Shown: positions 9,717-18,532 of the stretch, piece after piece | Position numbering within the stretch: the first letter of the stretch is position 1 | How the letters are laid out: every line of letters begins with the position of its first letter | Assembly: GCA_003149065.1 (NCBI GenBank) | Contig: QGFZ01000001.1 | Location: 1,054,001 to 1,118,000, forward strand | Direction: 5' to 3' | DNA length: 64,000 nt | Source: Ruminococcaceae bacterium R-25 | GTDB lineage: Bacteria > Bacillota > Clostridia > Saccharofermentanales > Saccharofermentanaceae | The notes under the pieces: model-generated | Seen by the model: the letters and a program-made list of their open reading frames with translations, nothing else | The model's database searches: none | What the model was told of the DNA's origin: nothing | Translations under genes and position numbers: made by a program

Positions 9717-10631
9717 TTAACCTATATTCAGTATCTTTTTTACTTCCTGAATATAACCTTCCGTGAGCGAAGTGATCTCAATATTGTTCTTGATGATATA
9801 CCCAATATGCATAATCGCATCATCGTCATCTCCCCTGAAGCGGATCATCTTATATTGCTGGCCGTTGATATCATCTAAGATTATTCCCGAACACAGAGTA
9901 TAGCCGTTCAGTTCAGTCATCAGATTCAGACCCGATGCTCTGTCACAAACCTTGATCCTTCTGGGATAATCCTTCTCGGCAAGTATCTCCTCTGAATAGT
10001 AAATGGGATCGCCTTCGCCCTGCTCAAATGCGAGACAAGGATACGGTGCGAGATCTTCCATTGTGAGTTCGTCCGCATCAGCAAGAGGGTGATCTTTTGC
10101 TATATACACACATGCTTTGCAGTCAATTAGATGAACAAAGCGGAGGTCATTGTCTCGGAGTTTCTTCTCTATTACCTTACGGTTATATTCGCTTATAAAA
10201 AGGATTCCGATATCGCTCTTCATTGAACCGACATCATCTATTACATCACGCGTCGTTGTCTCCCTGAAAACAAACTCATACTTCTTCAGGTCAAAATCTT
10301 TTATCAGTTCAGCGAAAGCTTTTACGGCAAATGAATAATGCTGTGTTGATATGCCGAATTTTCTTTTCCGTTCACCGGCATTTCCGAAATGGTCTTTAAG
10401 AATATCGTATTGCTGACTGATCTGTTTTGCATACACGATAAAATCTCTTCCGTCGGGTGTAAGTGTCATTCCTTTACCTGACCTGACAAAAAGAGATATC
10501 CCCAGCTCATTCTCGAGCTCTTTAATTGCTTTGGTAAGTGTAGGTTGTGTAATAAACAGATCTTCTGCCGCACGGTTCATAGAGCCGACTTCAGAGATCG
10601 TAATTGCGTAAACCAATTGTTGTATCGTCAT
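9717..10631 (-). CDS. LysR-family transcriptional regulator (sulfur-type)
   Basis: 304 residues with an N-terminal winged HTH (SMNRAAEDLFITQPTLTKAI, about 15-35) and a LysR substrate domain. FGISTQHYSFAVKAF is shared with the LysR at 6355-7251, so the two are paralogues. It sits between the metY attenuator and the sulfonate importer operon, both plausible targets. Its own upstream region holds the palindrome ATAACT-TTT-AGTTAT at 10715-10729, possibly an autoregulatory site and close in form to the palindrome at 6344-6358. The start ATG at 10631 gives the conserved MTIQQLVYAI beginning. Confidence 0.88.
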   Translation of the reverse strand: MTIQQLVYAITISEVGSMNRAAEDLFITQPTLTKAIKELENELGISLFVRSGKGMTLTPDGRDFIVYAKQISQQYDILKDHFGNAGERKRKFGISTQHYSFAVKAFAELIKDFDLKKYEFVFRETTTRDVIDDVGSMKSDIGILFISEYNRKVIEKKLRDNDLRFVHLIDCKACVYIAKDHPLADADELTMEDLAPYPCLAFEQGEGDPIYYSEEILAEKDYPRRIKVCDRASGLNLMTELNGYTLCSGIILDDINGQQYKMIRFRGDDDDAIMHIGYIIKNNIEITSLTEGYIQEVKKILNIG

Positions 10632-10714
10632 ATTCCGGTCATCCTTAGGATTTGATTACAAGATTGTATTGCAAATCAGGAAAACCAAGAAATACTCATT
10701 TCCGATAACCAAAT

Positions 10715-10729
10715 ATAACTTTTAGTTAT
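10715..10729. promoter_or_regulatory. Palindrome upstream of lysR
   Basis: ATAACT-TTT-AGTTAT, perfect 6-bp arms, about 85 bp before the LysR start. LysR proteins commonly bind T-N11-A type dyads, and this sequence fits that form. Assignment to this LysR is inference. Confidence 0.35.
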
Positions 10730-10741
10730 AGGGTTTAATAA

Positions 10742-11416
10742 CTATATATCCTCCGGAGCAAGCCTCCCGTGCGACATATTGAGGACTTTGGAAGCATAGT
10801 CCAATGTCTCCCTCTGATGTGTCACGACTACAACAGCCGTCCCTTCACCTGAAATATCCTTAAATATCTCCATAACTTTCGATGTATTGTCACGGTCAAG
10901 ATTTCCTGTCGGTTCATCAGCAATGATCACCGCGGGTTTATTGATTACGGCTCTGGCAATAGTTACTCTTCTCATCTCCCCGCCCGATAATTCCGAAGGA
11001 TACACATCAAGAAGATCTGTGATGCCCAGTTTCTCAGCCAGCTCAATTAACCTTTCCTTAGGCGGTTCCTCTTTTCCGCCTATAACATAAGGGAAAAGAA
11101 TATTCTCTCTGACAGTAAGCGAAGTCAGAAGACTGTCTCCCTGCGGAATATACTTGATCTTCTCATTTCTTATCTCAGAAAGTCTCTTGTCATCGAAGGT
11201 GCTGATATCCTCACCGTCAAAAAGGACAGTTCCAGACTCAGGCTTCGTCAGGCCGAGAAGGAGATTAAGAAGCGTTGTTTTCCCGCTTCCGGACTCACCT
11301 GTAATGATGATGAATTCACCCTTAATAATTTTAATATCAACGTCATCTACAGCGCGGAAAGTCTTTCCGCGCCTTTCGTATTCTTTTACAAGTTTCTCGG
11401 AACAAAGATATTCCAT
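10742..11416 (-). CDS. ABC transporter ATPase, LolD/MacB type
   Basis: About 224 residues. Walker A GESGSGKTT is near 40, the signature LSGGEMRR near 140 and Walker B VIIADEPTGNLD near 160. The EPTGNLD form is typical of ATPases that partner with FtsX-type permeases (MacB/LolD superfamily). The ATG at 11416 forms TAATATG with the permease stop and is preferred over a GTG three codons earlier. It is the last gene of the operon that starts with the sulfonate-type importer. Transport direction and substrate are unknown; most relatives export lipids, peptides or antimicrobials or drive mechanical work. Confidence 0.85.
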   Translation of the reverse strand: MEYLCSEKLVKEYERRGKTFRAVDDVDIKIIKGEFIIITGESGSGKTTLLNLLLGLTKPESGTVLFDGEDISTFDDKRLSEIRNEKIKYIPQGDSLLTSLTVRENILFPYVIGGKEEPPKERLIELAEKLGITDLLDVYPSELSGGEMRRVTIARAVINKPAVIIADEPTGNLDRDNTSKVMEIFKDISGEGTAVVVVTHQRETLDYASKVLNMSHGRLAPEDI

Positions 11417-11417
11417 A

Positions 11418-12626
11418 TTATTCACCCGCCCTCATTGTGTAATAAGTCTCTGCATGAGAAAGACTTAACGTTGACAGGAACGATGCCAGAGAACTGAAAA
11501 GGACAGTCACGGCAACTCCCAAAAGCCCATACAAAATGACTACCGGCAAGGGCGACATAAGATAAGGAACATCAAGTGAATTCTCAATGAGGCGGTTAAA
11601 CGGAAATACTGTAAGTATACCTGCCAAAAGGCCAGCTGCGCCGCCTGCAGCACCGATGATCAGGCCCTCGGTCAGTGATGAGACACAGATCTTTGAAGAT
11701 GACATACCAAGGATCCTTAATATTGCAAATTCTTTCTTCCTCTCATGGAAGATAACGGAAAAGAAAAGGATCATGGTAACGAATGAAAAGACAAGAAGCA
11801 CTGTAAGCGTAACATTTATAAGCCTGTCTACCGAACCGAGCTTTACTGAAAGATCATTGATCAGTTTGTCAGTTTCAATAAACTTAATGCCTTCAGCTTT
11901 GCCGTAGATTTCTTTTTCGATACCGGTAATGTCGGCATTCTCACTGACACGGATAAGAACAGTTGATACAAACGCTCCGTCATCTTCCGGATTAATAAAC
12001 TGATACCCCTTTTCCTTTGCATCGGAGAGGATCTCATGCATTGTATCTCTGGTCATGAACACAGAATGATCGAGTCCTGTTGCTGTCTCACCGAGCTTAC
12101 CTGCAACTGGATACTCACTTCCGTAGAACTTCACTTTTCCGTTCGGCAAAGGAGTAACTTCACTGCCGATGATCACGCTTCCTTTTTCCACTTCATCCGT
12201 GATCCTCTCGTCGATCCAGGGATCGATAACAAAATCAGTATCCGGATCGTAAGCTATCAGCTGAACCCTTGTCGAGCAGCAATCAGAGGACAGAGAAGTA
12301 AAATAGAACTGGCTCGTTGCACATTCCACGCCTTCGATATCAAGAAGAGCCTGAGCTACCGAAATGTCCATATAGAAAAACTCAGGTTCGCCTGTAAGCA
12401 GAATGTTCCTGGCCTTCACTTCCGAAGACTCCGGAACGATCATGAGATCTGCTCCCATACGCTCCTGCATCCTGGTCATGCCGTTATTAAGCGATCCTTT
12501 CAGCACGCTTCCTACGAACAAAGCATAAGAACCGATAAGAGCAGCAAGCATCAGGCAAAAAGACCTGTACGGTCTTTTCCTGATGTTCTTAATGCCAAAG
12601 TCAAGATTTCCTTTAAAGTTACTCAT
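11418..12626 (-). CDS. FtsX/MacB-type ABC permease
   Basis: 402 residues. One N-terminal membrane helix (about 20-42), a long extracytoplasmic MacB-like domain (about 45-270) and three C-terminal helices with the FtsX fold (from about 275). A VECATSQFYFTSLSSDCCSTR stretch in the outer domain contains three cysteines (in short: VECATSQF then SSDCCSTR), uncommon for this family and possibly metal- or thiol-reactive. It starts 1 bp after the DUF4418 gene and overlaps or abuts its ATPase. Co-transcription with a sulfonate-type importer and DUF4418 suggests a sulfur-related role; this is inference. Confidence 0.82.
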   Translation of the reverse strand: MSNFKGNLDFGIKNIRKRPYRSFCLMLAALIGSYALFVGSVLKGSLNNGMTRMQERMGADLMIVPESSEVKARNILLTGEPEFFYMDISVAQALLDIEGVECATSQFYFTSLSSDCCSTRVQLIAYDPDTDFVIDPWIDERITDEVEKGSVIIGSEVTPLPNGKVKFYGSEYPVAGKLGETATGLDHSVFMTRDTMHEILSDAKEKGYQFINPEDDGAFVSTVLIRVSENADITGIEKEIYGKAEGIKFIETDKLINDLSVKLGSVDRLINVTLTVLLVFSFVTMILFFSVIFHERKKEFAILRILGMSSSKICVSSLTEGLIIGAAGGAAGLLAGILTVFPFNRLIENSLDVPYLMSPLPVVILYGLLGVAVTVLFSSLASFLSTLSLSHAETYYTMRAGE

Positions 12627-12627
12627 C

Positions 12628-13032
12628 TCAAGCTTTTTTCTTTGATGTCAGATAAAGAGCTGTGTGGATAAGTGCCACAACAACGATCAATGCTCCCGCA
12701 ATGATAAGAGCGGGCTTTGTTCCTGAGTGGCAAGGCATGTCAGCTGAACCGCATACACCGATAACCACAGTGGGAATAAGGATCACAAGCACACCGTTTA
12801 TCGCTGAAGCAACCGAATAAGCTGCCGCAGCTGCCTTCTCTTTAGTCAGAATGATGAGCACTCCTAAAACTAATGTGACAATACCGATCGCGACCTCTGT
12901 CTGTGATGTCCAGTGACACTTCATGAACTTTCCTTCCATTGCCTCACAAACTTTAAAGATCACTGTCGGAATAAGAGCTGTGATAAGCCCTAAGACTGCA
13001 ATTACAATACCTGTTATTTTTGATTTATTCAT
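12628..13032 (-). CDS. DUF4418 family membrane protein
   Basis: 134 residues, four predicted membrane helices (about 7-25, 45-63, 70-93, 105-128). Two similar halves carry loop motifs VCEAMEGKFMKCHWT and VCGSADMPCHSG, each with a Cys pair and a Cys-His. This repeated C...CH pattern outside the membrane is typical of DUF4418 and could bind a metal or reactive sulfur compound (inference). The function of the family is unknown. It lies 17 bp after ssuB and 1 bp before the FtsX permease, so it belongs to the same operon. Confidence 0.8.
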   Translation of the reverse strand: MNKSKITGIVIAVLGLITALIPTVIFKVCEAMEGKFMKCHWTSQTEVAIGIVTLVLGVLIILTKEKAAAAAYSVASAINGVLVILIPTVVIGVCGSADMPCHSGTKPALIIAGALIVVVALIHTALYLTSKKKA

Positions 13033-13049
13033 TTTAAAAATATCCTTTA

Positions 13050-13850
13050 TTAAATGTTGTATTCCGGTTCAGGATGAGCCGTAGCAAGATCAAATTCCTG
13101 GAGAAGTTTTCTTCGCATCGCAAGGAATTCAGCTTCGCCTCTCTGTCTCGGATGAGGAATATTAACCTCAATGATGTTACTTATCTTTCCGGGTCTGGGA
13201 GTCATAATTACAATCCTGTCAGAAAGATATATAGCTTCGTCTATATCATGGGTTACGAGAACCATCGTAATACCATTCAACTTATGCAGTTCCAGGAGCT
13301 TATCCTGGATATCGGCACGGGTAAAAGAATCCAGTGCACCCATCGGTTCATCGAGAAGAAGCATTTTCGGATCATTTATCAATGTCCTGGCAATTGCCAC
13401 TCTCTGAGCCATTCCTCCGCTTATCTGATAAGGATATGAATCCTCGAATCCATTAAGTCCGACAAGCTTAATATATTTGGGCACTTCAGACTTTTTCTCT
13501 TTATAGATCTTTCTTGTTTTAAGACCGTATGCAATATTCTGTTCAACAGTAAGCCAGTTAAACAGACCACCCTGCTGAAAAACATATCCGCGCTCAGGAT
13601 CCGGTTTTGTGATCTTATGATCATCCATAACGATCGAACCTGAGTCAGGCTTATCAAGGCCTGCTATCGAACGGAGCAAAGTTGTCTTGCCGCATCCGCT
13701 TGCGCCAATGATTGAAATGAATTCTCCGCGTTTAACGTTCAGACTTACGTCCTCAAGGGCTTCAACATCTGCGCCGTCATCATCCTTATATATGCGGCGG
13801 AGGTTCTTGATCTTAAGAATGTAATCTTCTTTTTCAATCTGTTCAGCCAT
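13050..13850 (-). CDS. Sulfonate/taurine-type ABC importer ATPase
   Basis: About 266 residues from the ATG at 13850, which forms TAATG with the permease stop; an in-frame ATG eight codons upstream is the alternative. Walker A GASGCGKTT, signature ISGGMAQR and Walker B MLLLDEPMGALD are all present. This is the SsuB/TauB/NitT ATPase family, which energises uptake of alkanesulfonates, taurine or nitrate-like anions. With the permease and lipoprotein upstream it forms a complete importer. The sulfur setting (cysE, two metY, Mar) favours an organosulfur substrate, but sulfonate versus another small molecule is not decidable from sequence. Confidence 0.88.
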   Translation of the reverse strand: MAEQIEKEDYILKIKNLRRIYKDDDGADVEALEDVSLNVKRGEFISIIGASGCGKTTLLRSIAGLDKPDSGSIVMDDHKITKPDPERGYVFQQGGLFNWLTVEQNIAYGLKTRKIYKEKKSEVPKYIKLVGLNGFEDSYPYQISGGMAQRVAIARTLINDPKMLLLDEPMGALDSFTRADIQDKLLELHKLNGITMVLVTHDIDEAIYLSDRIVIMTPRPGKISNIIEVNIPHPRQRGEAEFLAMRRKLLQEFDLATAHPEPEYNI

Positions 13851-14839
13851 TATCTTACGAGTCCCTTCTGCCATCTTAAGGCGTATTTTTCCACCCTCTC
13901 AAGGATTGCAGTGATGAAGCTGAACAATACAGCCATTACAACAATTGCAGCAAAAACCTTGTAGTATGCGCTCCACACTTTGGAGAGATTGATGTAATAT
14001 CCGAGTCCGCCAGGCTGTCCCATCATCTCCGCCATTACAAGGGTTGTGAACGCGAATGCATTTGCTGTCGATATACCTGTAAAGATCTGAGGCAGAGCAT
14101 GCGGAACGGCAACTCTGAATACCAGATCCAATGTGTTCGAACCCAATGTTCTTGCTGCTTCGAACTGAACCTTCGGTGTCGACTTGATTCCCTGTGATGT
14201 AAGGCTTGTTACCGGGAACCAGACACAAATAACAATAAGGAATACCGCAGCGGCAAAAGGTGTCGGAAGAAGCGTTAAAGCAAATGGCATCCATGCTACT
14301 GCCGGGATTACGCCCGTAACCTTAAGTACGGGCGTGACCCAGTAGTATACCTTTGGAAACCAGCCAACGAGAATGCCGGTTCCAACTCCGAATACCACTC
14401 CAAGGGCAAATCCTGCAGCATAAAGCCTTAAAGAATAAAGTGTATTCTCCAGCACGAACTGAGGTTCGATGAGAAACGCTTCAACGATACCTGCAGGTCC
14501 CGGAAAAAACGGCTGAGGCAGTAATTGCCATTTAGTTCCGAGAATGTCCCAAACCAGAAGTGCTATTCCTGATGCAAACCTTATTGGTGCACCCTTAACG
14601 TATTTCTTCCATTTGTCGTGATCTTTTAATGAGATAAGACCTGACACAAGAAATATTGCCGATAAGACTATGAGAACAGCTCTGTAAGTACTGTTAATGT
14701 CTACAGTTATTCCTGCAACAGAATATTCTGTTATCTCAACATCAGCGGTGATCGGGATCAGGGCATTAAGAAGCGCAGCGATCAGGAATCCTGTTATTGA
14801 TAAGGAAAAGCCGTAAACGATTGAACTCTTCTTAATCAT
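13850..14839 (-). CDS. Sulfonate/taurine-type ABC importer permease
   Basis: 329 residues, SsuC/TauC family. The ATPase-contact EAA loop is at about 225 (EAARTLGSNTLDLVFRVAVP). An additional N-terminal stretch with two membrane helices (about 5-30 and 50-68) precedes the usual core, making it longer than the typical 250-280 residues. It overlaps the lipoprotein gene by 4 bp (ATGA) and the ATPase start by 1 bp, so the three are translationally coupled. Confidence 0.88.
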   Translation of the reverse strand: MIKKSSIVYGFSLSITGFLIAALLNALIPITADVEITEYSVAGITVDINSTYRAVLIVLSAIFLVSGLISLKDHDKWKKYVKGAPIRFASGIALLVWDILGTKWQLLPQPFFPGPAGIVEAFLIEPQFVLENTLYSLRLYAAGFALGVVFGVGTGILVGWFPKVYYWVTPVLKVTGVIPAVAWMPFALTLLPTPFAAAVFLIVICVWFPVTSLTSQGIKSTPKVQFEAARTLGSNTLDLVFRVAVPHALPQIFTGISTANAFAFTTLVMAEMMGQPGGLGYYINLSKVWSAYYKVFAAIVVMAVLFSFITAILERVEKYALRWQKGLVR

Positions 14840-15876
14840 TTGCCGCCATCCACATTTACTTCAACGAAGTATTTTGACGTGTAAGTATCAGCATCTGTCT
14901 TAAGATATCCGATATCGTAAAGCTGCTGTGCGAAGTAACGTACATCATCCTTTACATTGAACACATTGTTTGCACGCTGCTCATATGAAGGATAGTTATA
15001 TGAAGTGATAAGCTCGACAGCGAGTTCACGGTCCTCGATCTGTGAATACTTGCCCTTGATAATGATGTCTACTGCCTGTTCAGGATTCTTGTTGATAAAG
15101 TCCTGAGCCTTTCTGTAAGCACGGAGCAAAGCTGCGATCTCTTCGGGATTCTCCTCATAAACCTTTCTTGAAGCATATAAGAAGCAGCAGGCTTTGCCTG
15201 CGAAAGGTTCATCAGTTGTAATATTGAGAATTGTCTTAACCTTGCCGGCCTTCTCGGCTACGCTTGCGAGCGGATCCCACATTGCAGCGGCATCGATATC
15301 GCCTTTATATAATGCCTCAAGTTCAAGGTTGCCGTCTGCAAAAGGAAGGAATTCAACCTGGTGATCTTCCTGTCTTGCTGAAATACCTGCATTCTCGAGC
15401 CAGACGCTTGCTACCTGATGGGGAGTTCCACCGATCTCATCAACGCCGATCTTAAGATTTTTCAGATCTTCAGGTGATTTGATCTCAGAATCGGGACGGA
15501 CAACGATCTTGATGCAGCCGTCATGGAGCTTGTCAACAACTACTGTATTAACGCCTTCCTCCATTGAAGGGAAAAACTGGAAATCTCCGTTAACGATCGG
15601 AATAGTTCCGTTATTAAGACCGATCTTTCTTGTCTCTGTATCAGCTGAGATAAGTGTTACATCAAAGCCTTCTTCCTTAAAGTAACCGTTCTCGTACGCA
15701 ATATAGATAGGTGCTCCGCACAATGAACCGTCAAGTCCGGGAATATTGATCTTCCACTTAGCTCCCGCTTCTTTTTTAGCGCAGCCTGCAAAAGGCAATG
15801 CGAACGCAAAAAGCGCAATTACCGCTACTGCTTTTTTCGAAGCCTCACGGATTTTTGTATTGATCCTCTGTGACAT
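14836..15876 (-). CDS. Sulfonate/taurine-type substrate-binding lipoprotein
   Basis: 346 residues, SsuA/TauA/NMT1-like periplasmic-binding fold. The signal sequence ends in the lipobox FAGC with lipidated Cys32. Residues 45-70 (DGSLCGAPIYIAYENGYFKE) contain the typical ligand-binding start of the family, and DEIGGTPHQVASVWLE near 150 the hinge region. It captures ligand outside the membrane for the permease and ATPase that follow. It is the first gene of a six-gene operon, with ribosome site AGGAGGAG. Ligand not identified. Confidence 0.88.
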   Translation of the reverse strand: MSQRINTKIREASKKAVAVIALFAFALPFAGCAKKEAGAKWKINIPGLDGSLCGAPIYIAYENGYFKEEGFDVTLISADTETRKIGLNNGTIPIVNGDFQFFPSMEEGVNTVVVDKLHDGCIKIVVRPDSEIKSPEDLKNLKIGVDEIGGTPHQVASVWLENAGISARQEDHQVEFLPFADGNLELEALYKGDIDAAAMWDPLASVAEKAGKVKTILNITTDEPFAGKACCFLYASRKVYEENPEEIAALLRAYRKAQDFINKNPEQAVDIIIKGKYSQIEDRELAVELITSYNYPSYEQRANNVFNVKDDVRYFAQQLYDIGYLKTDADTYTSKYFVEVNVDGGK

Positions 15877-15956
15877 TTTCTGTCTCCTCCTTTTTCGATT
15901 GAGAAGATTTAAGCACAGAGATAATTTTGCCGCTAATCTACAATATTCATTGAAAA

Positions 15957-15974
15957 CTATAGAAAATGGCTATA
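15957..15974. promoter_or_regulatory. Inverted repeat upstream of the sulfonate importer operon
   Basis: TATAG-N7-CTATA (TATAGCCATTTTCTATAG read on the minus strand), about 85 bp before the binding-protein start. It has the size and A/T-rich dyad form of LysR-type activator sites, and the two LysR genes nearby are candidates. It overlaps the end of the broken GNAT gene. Confidence 0.35.
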
Positions 15975-16473
15975 CATCATAAACATTATTAAATGTTAAA
16001 CGCATTTGATACCAGGTGACTCCGCCATGGACCGACTTTAAAGTCACGCCTTCATTTACAAATCCGAATTTTGAATAATAGTGGATTAATTCTTTCTTAC
16101 AAGTAAGAACAATGCCTTTACGCCCGTCTTGTTGAGATTCATCAATAATACGTTTTATTAGAGCACCTGCCAGACCCTGTTTTCTATAACCGGGGAGCGT
16201 ATTAACACCGAAGATCATCTGCCAGGCGCCGTTCTCGTTATGCATTGATGCATCTTCATACATCCTGTCAGTAAGATCTCTTTCATCAGTTACAAGACCA
16301 TCAACAAAAGAGACCAATCTGTTATCAATAAAAAGCAGCTAGAAATGATCGCCGTAGCGTTCAAGACGCTCACGGAATTCTTCTTCTGTTGCTGCCTCTG
16401 AAGCGGGAAAACACTCCCTCTCCACTGCCGCGATCTTATCCAGATCTTTTATAGTCGCTTTTCTTATATACAT
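15970..16473 (-). pseudogene. GNAT acetyltransferase interrupted by an amber codon
   Basis: Reading from the ATG at 16473 gives MYIRKATIKDLDKIAAVERE, a typical GNAT N-terminus, then ERYGDHF followed by a TAG at 16341-16339 (codon 45) and, in the same frame, LLFIDNRLVSFVDG and the acetyl-CoA loop YRKQGLAGALIKRII. The join reads as one continuous 167-codon GNAT gene in which a Trp codon (TGG) probably became TAG. A downstream ATG at 16317 could restart a 115-residue fragment lacking the first strand. Reading-frame conservation after the stop suggests a recent lesion, suppression, or a sequencing error. Confidence 0.8.
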
Positions 16474-16602
16474 GCACTTATTCTATACAATTCAATTAAA
16501 GCCCGGGTATACATTTTGTTTATCAGAAACGATAACGAACATCTATTATCTTTTAAGTTCCCGCTATTCTATAATCCCTTCCAACACAGGAGGAGACAAA
16601 TC

Positions 16603-17898
16603 ATGGCTTACAATTTTGACACATTAAAGATCCGTGCAGGATATGACCCGCTTCAGCATAATCATGCCGTAAGCGTACCTATTTATCAGACAGTAGCTTT
16701 CGAGATGGGAAGCACTGAAAGAGCTGATGCTTTATTTGCATTTGAACTTGAGGATCCGCTCTACACAAGAGTATCCAATCCCACCGTTCAGGTTCTGGAA
16801 AAAAGAGTTGCCGCACTTCACGGCGTTGAAAGTGCTGTTGCAGTAGCATCAGGCATGGCCGCCATCTCATACACCGCATTGGCCCTTGCAGCACAAGGCG
16901 GAAGGATCCTTACAAGCCCGCGTCTCTACGGCGGTGCTGTTGACGGATTCCCCTCGATCCTTGCAGAACTCGGCGTTAAATATGACATGATCGAGAATCC
17001 CGACGATCCTAATGAGTTCGAACGCAATATCAAAGACGATACCAAGGCAATCTATATCGAGGCCATCTCAAATCCTTTGGCAACAGTCCTCGATTTTGAA
17101 GCAATCGCAGACATTGCCCACAAGCATGGTATACCGCTTGTTGTAGATAACACTGCTGCTACGCCTTACCTCTTCAACCCGTTTGAACATGGCGCAGATA
17201 TCGTAGTTTATTCGGCAACAAAGGCCTTGTGCGGTCACGGTAATGTTATCGCCGGCCTTATTCTCGAGAAAGGCTCATTCGATTACGGTTCAGGAAAGTT
17301 CCCTCTTTTCGAGAAGAAACTGTGGTTTTTAAGAGACAGAAATGACAATCCGAGAAGTATTCTTGAGGCTTTCCCGAAAACGCCCGTTACCGGAAAGATC
17401 AGAGCAGTACACTTAAATTACCTTGGCGCTGCCCTCTCCCCGTTTGATGCATATCTTATTCTTCTCGGAATCGAGACACTCTCAGAGAGAGTCTCCAAGC
17501 AGGTGTCTTCCGCGCTTAAGATTGTGGAATACTTAGACAACAACGAACACGTTAACAGCGTCAGCTATCCTTATGCCAAGAACAGCAAATATAAGGCTCT
17601 TGCCGATAAATACCTTCCTAACGGTGCAGGCGGACTCTTCTCATTTGAGTTCAACGGAACCGAAGAACAAAAGAGGAAGTTCATCGAAGCAGTTAACATA
17701 TTCGGCTACCAGGCAAATATCGGTGACGCCAAATCGCTCATTGTAAACCCCGCACAGACAACTCACGGCGAACTTACATACGAGCAGCGTGATATAACAG
17801 GTCTTACTCTCAGTACGATCAGATTATCGATCGGCCTCGAAGATCCACAGGATCTTATCGATGACCTTGATCAAGCCTTCGAAAAAGCCTTCAAATAA
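16603..17898 (+). CDS. O-acetylhomoserine sulfhydrylase, second copy
   Basis: 431 residues from the ATG at 16603, chosen because AGGAGGAG lies 7 bp upstream and the protein then starts like MetY (MAYNFDTLKIRAGYDP). The PLP lysine is Lys207 in YSATKALCGHG; YTRVSNPTVQ and ASGMAAISY are conserved. It is related to the MetY at 8121-9419 over the whole length but clearly diverged (for example FELEDPLYTR in place of AEAGGIYSR), so this is not a recent duplication. The two may differ in sulfide versus methanethiol preference or in expression. No leader peptide or terminator precedes this copy, and a TATAAT lies at about 16570. Confidence 0.9.
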   Translation: MAYNFDTLKIRAGYDPLQHNHAVSVPIYQTVAFEMGSTERADALFAFELEDPLYTRVSNPTVQVLEKRVAALHGVESAVAVASGMAAISYTALALAAQGGRILTSPRLYGGAVDGFPSILAELGVKYDMIENPDDPNEFERNIKDDTKAIYIEAISNPLATVLDFEAIADIAHKHGIPLVVDNTAATPYLFNPFEHGADIVVYSATKALCGHGNVIAGLILEKGSFDYGSGKFPLFEKKLWFLRDRNDNPRSILEAFPKTPVTGKIRAVHLNYLGAALSPFDAYLILLGIETLSERVSKQVSSALKIVEYLDNNEHVNSVSYPYAKNSKYKALADKYLPNGAGGLFSFEFNGTEEQKRKFIEAVNIFGYQANIGDAKSLIVNPAQTTHGELTYEQRDITGLTLSTIRLSIGLEDPQDLIDDLDQAFEKAFK

Positions 17899-18016
17899 AG
17901 ACATTTTTATGTTTTTCCTGATAATAGCCCTTTCTGTCCCCTCAACCAGGCAGGAGGGGTTATTTAATTGCCGATAGTCTTTAACGCACCCAGACAGTGA
18001 ATCCTTACAACACGGT

Positions 18017-18532
18017 TTAAACCGCTTGTTTTGCAAAGGTTTCCAGCGTTTCTTTTTCCATCCGAATTATCTGAAGCATCCTGTCGATTGCGCAGACTTC
18101 AATATATGAAACGTCATACTTGAGCATTATTTCCTTATTCTCCAGAGTGCCTTTCTCATATTCATCCAGGAGCTTTCTGCGGATCTCGATCTCACGTGCC
18201 AATTCCTTTTTGCTCAGGACACCCGAATACATTACGGCTAAACAGAACCATACCGAATCAAAATCCACCCTCTCAAACAGAGCGCAGATAGTGCTCTTCA
18301 GTTCCTGCATGCCGGCATCAGTCAGATGGTAAACAGCTTTCTTATCTGATTCACCGGTGTTTTCGATATAGTTCTTCTTTTCGAGCCTTAAACATGTCTC
18401 ATAGAGCGTGGTTGCACCGATTGGGAACCAGTATTTCATATTCATTCTGTCGATCATCTTGAGCATGTCATAGGCATTCATCTCACCTTTCCTGAGCATT
18501 CCCAAGATTACTATCGATGTTTTTGACAACAT
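18017..18532 (-). CDS. PadR-family transcriptional regulator
   Basis: 171 residues from the ATG at 18532, preceded by GGAGGAG at 8 bp; an upstream in-frame ATG at 18580 is inside the preceding gene and less likely. The N-terminal winged helix (MLSKTSIVILGMLRKGEMNAYDM) and the C-terminal helical dimerisation part (about 95-171) fit PadR subfamily 2 proteins. It overlaps the end of the CPBP gene by 50 bp and is co-transcribed with it. The palindromic promoter at 19285-19332 is the expected autoregulatory site. The ligand is unknown; PadR proteins typically respond to small aromatic or cationic toxic compounds. Confidence 0.87.
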   Translation of the reverse strand: MLSKTSIVILGMLRKGEMNAYDMLKMIDRMNMKYWFPIGATTLYETCLRLEKKNYIENTGESDKKAVYHLTDAGMQELKSTICALFERVDFDSVWFCLAVMYSGVLSKKELAREIEIRRKLLDEYEKGTLENKEIMLKYDVSYIEVCAIDRMLQIIRMEKETLETFAKQAV

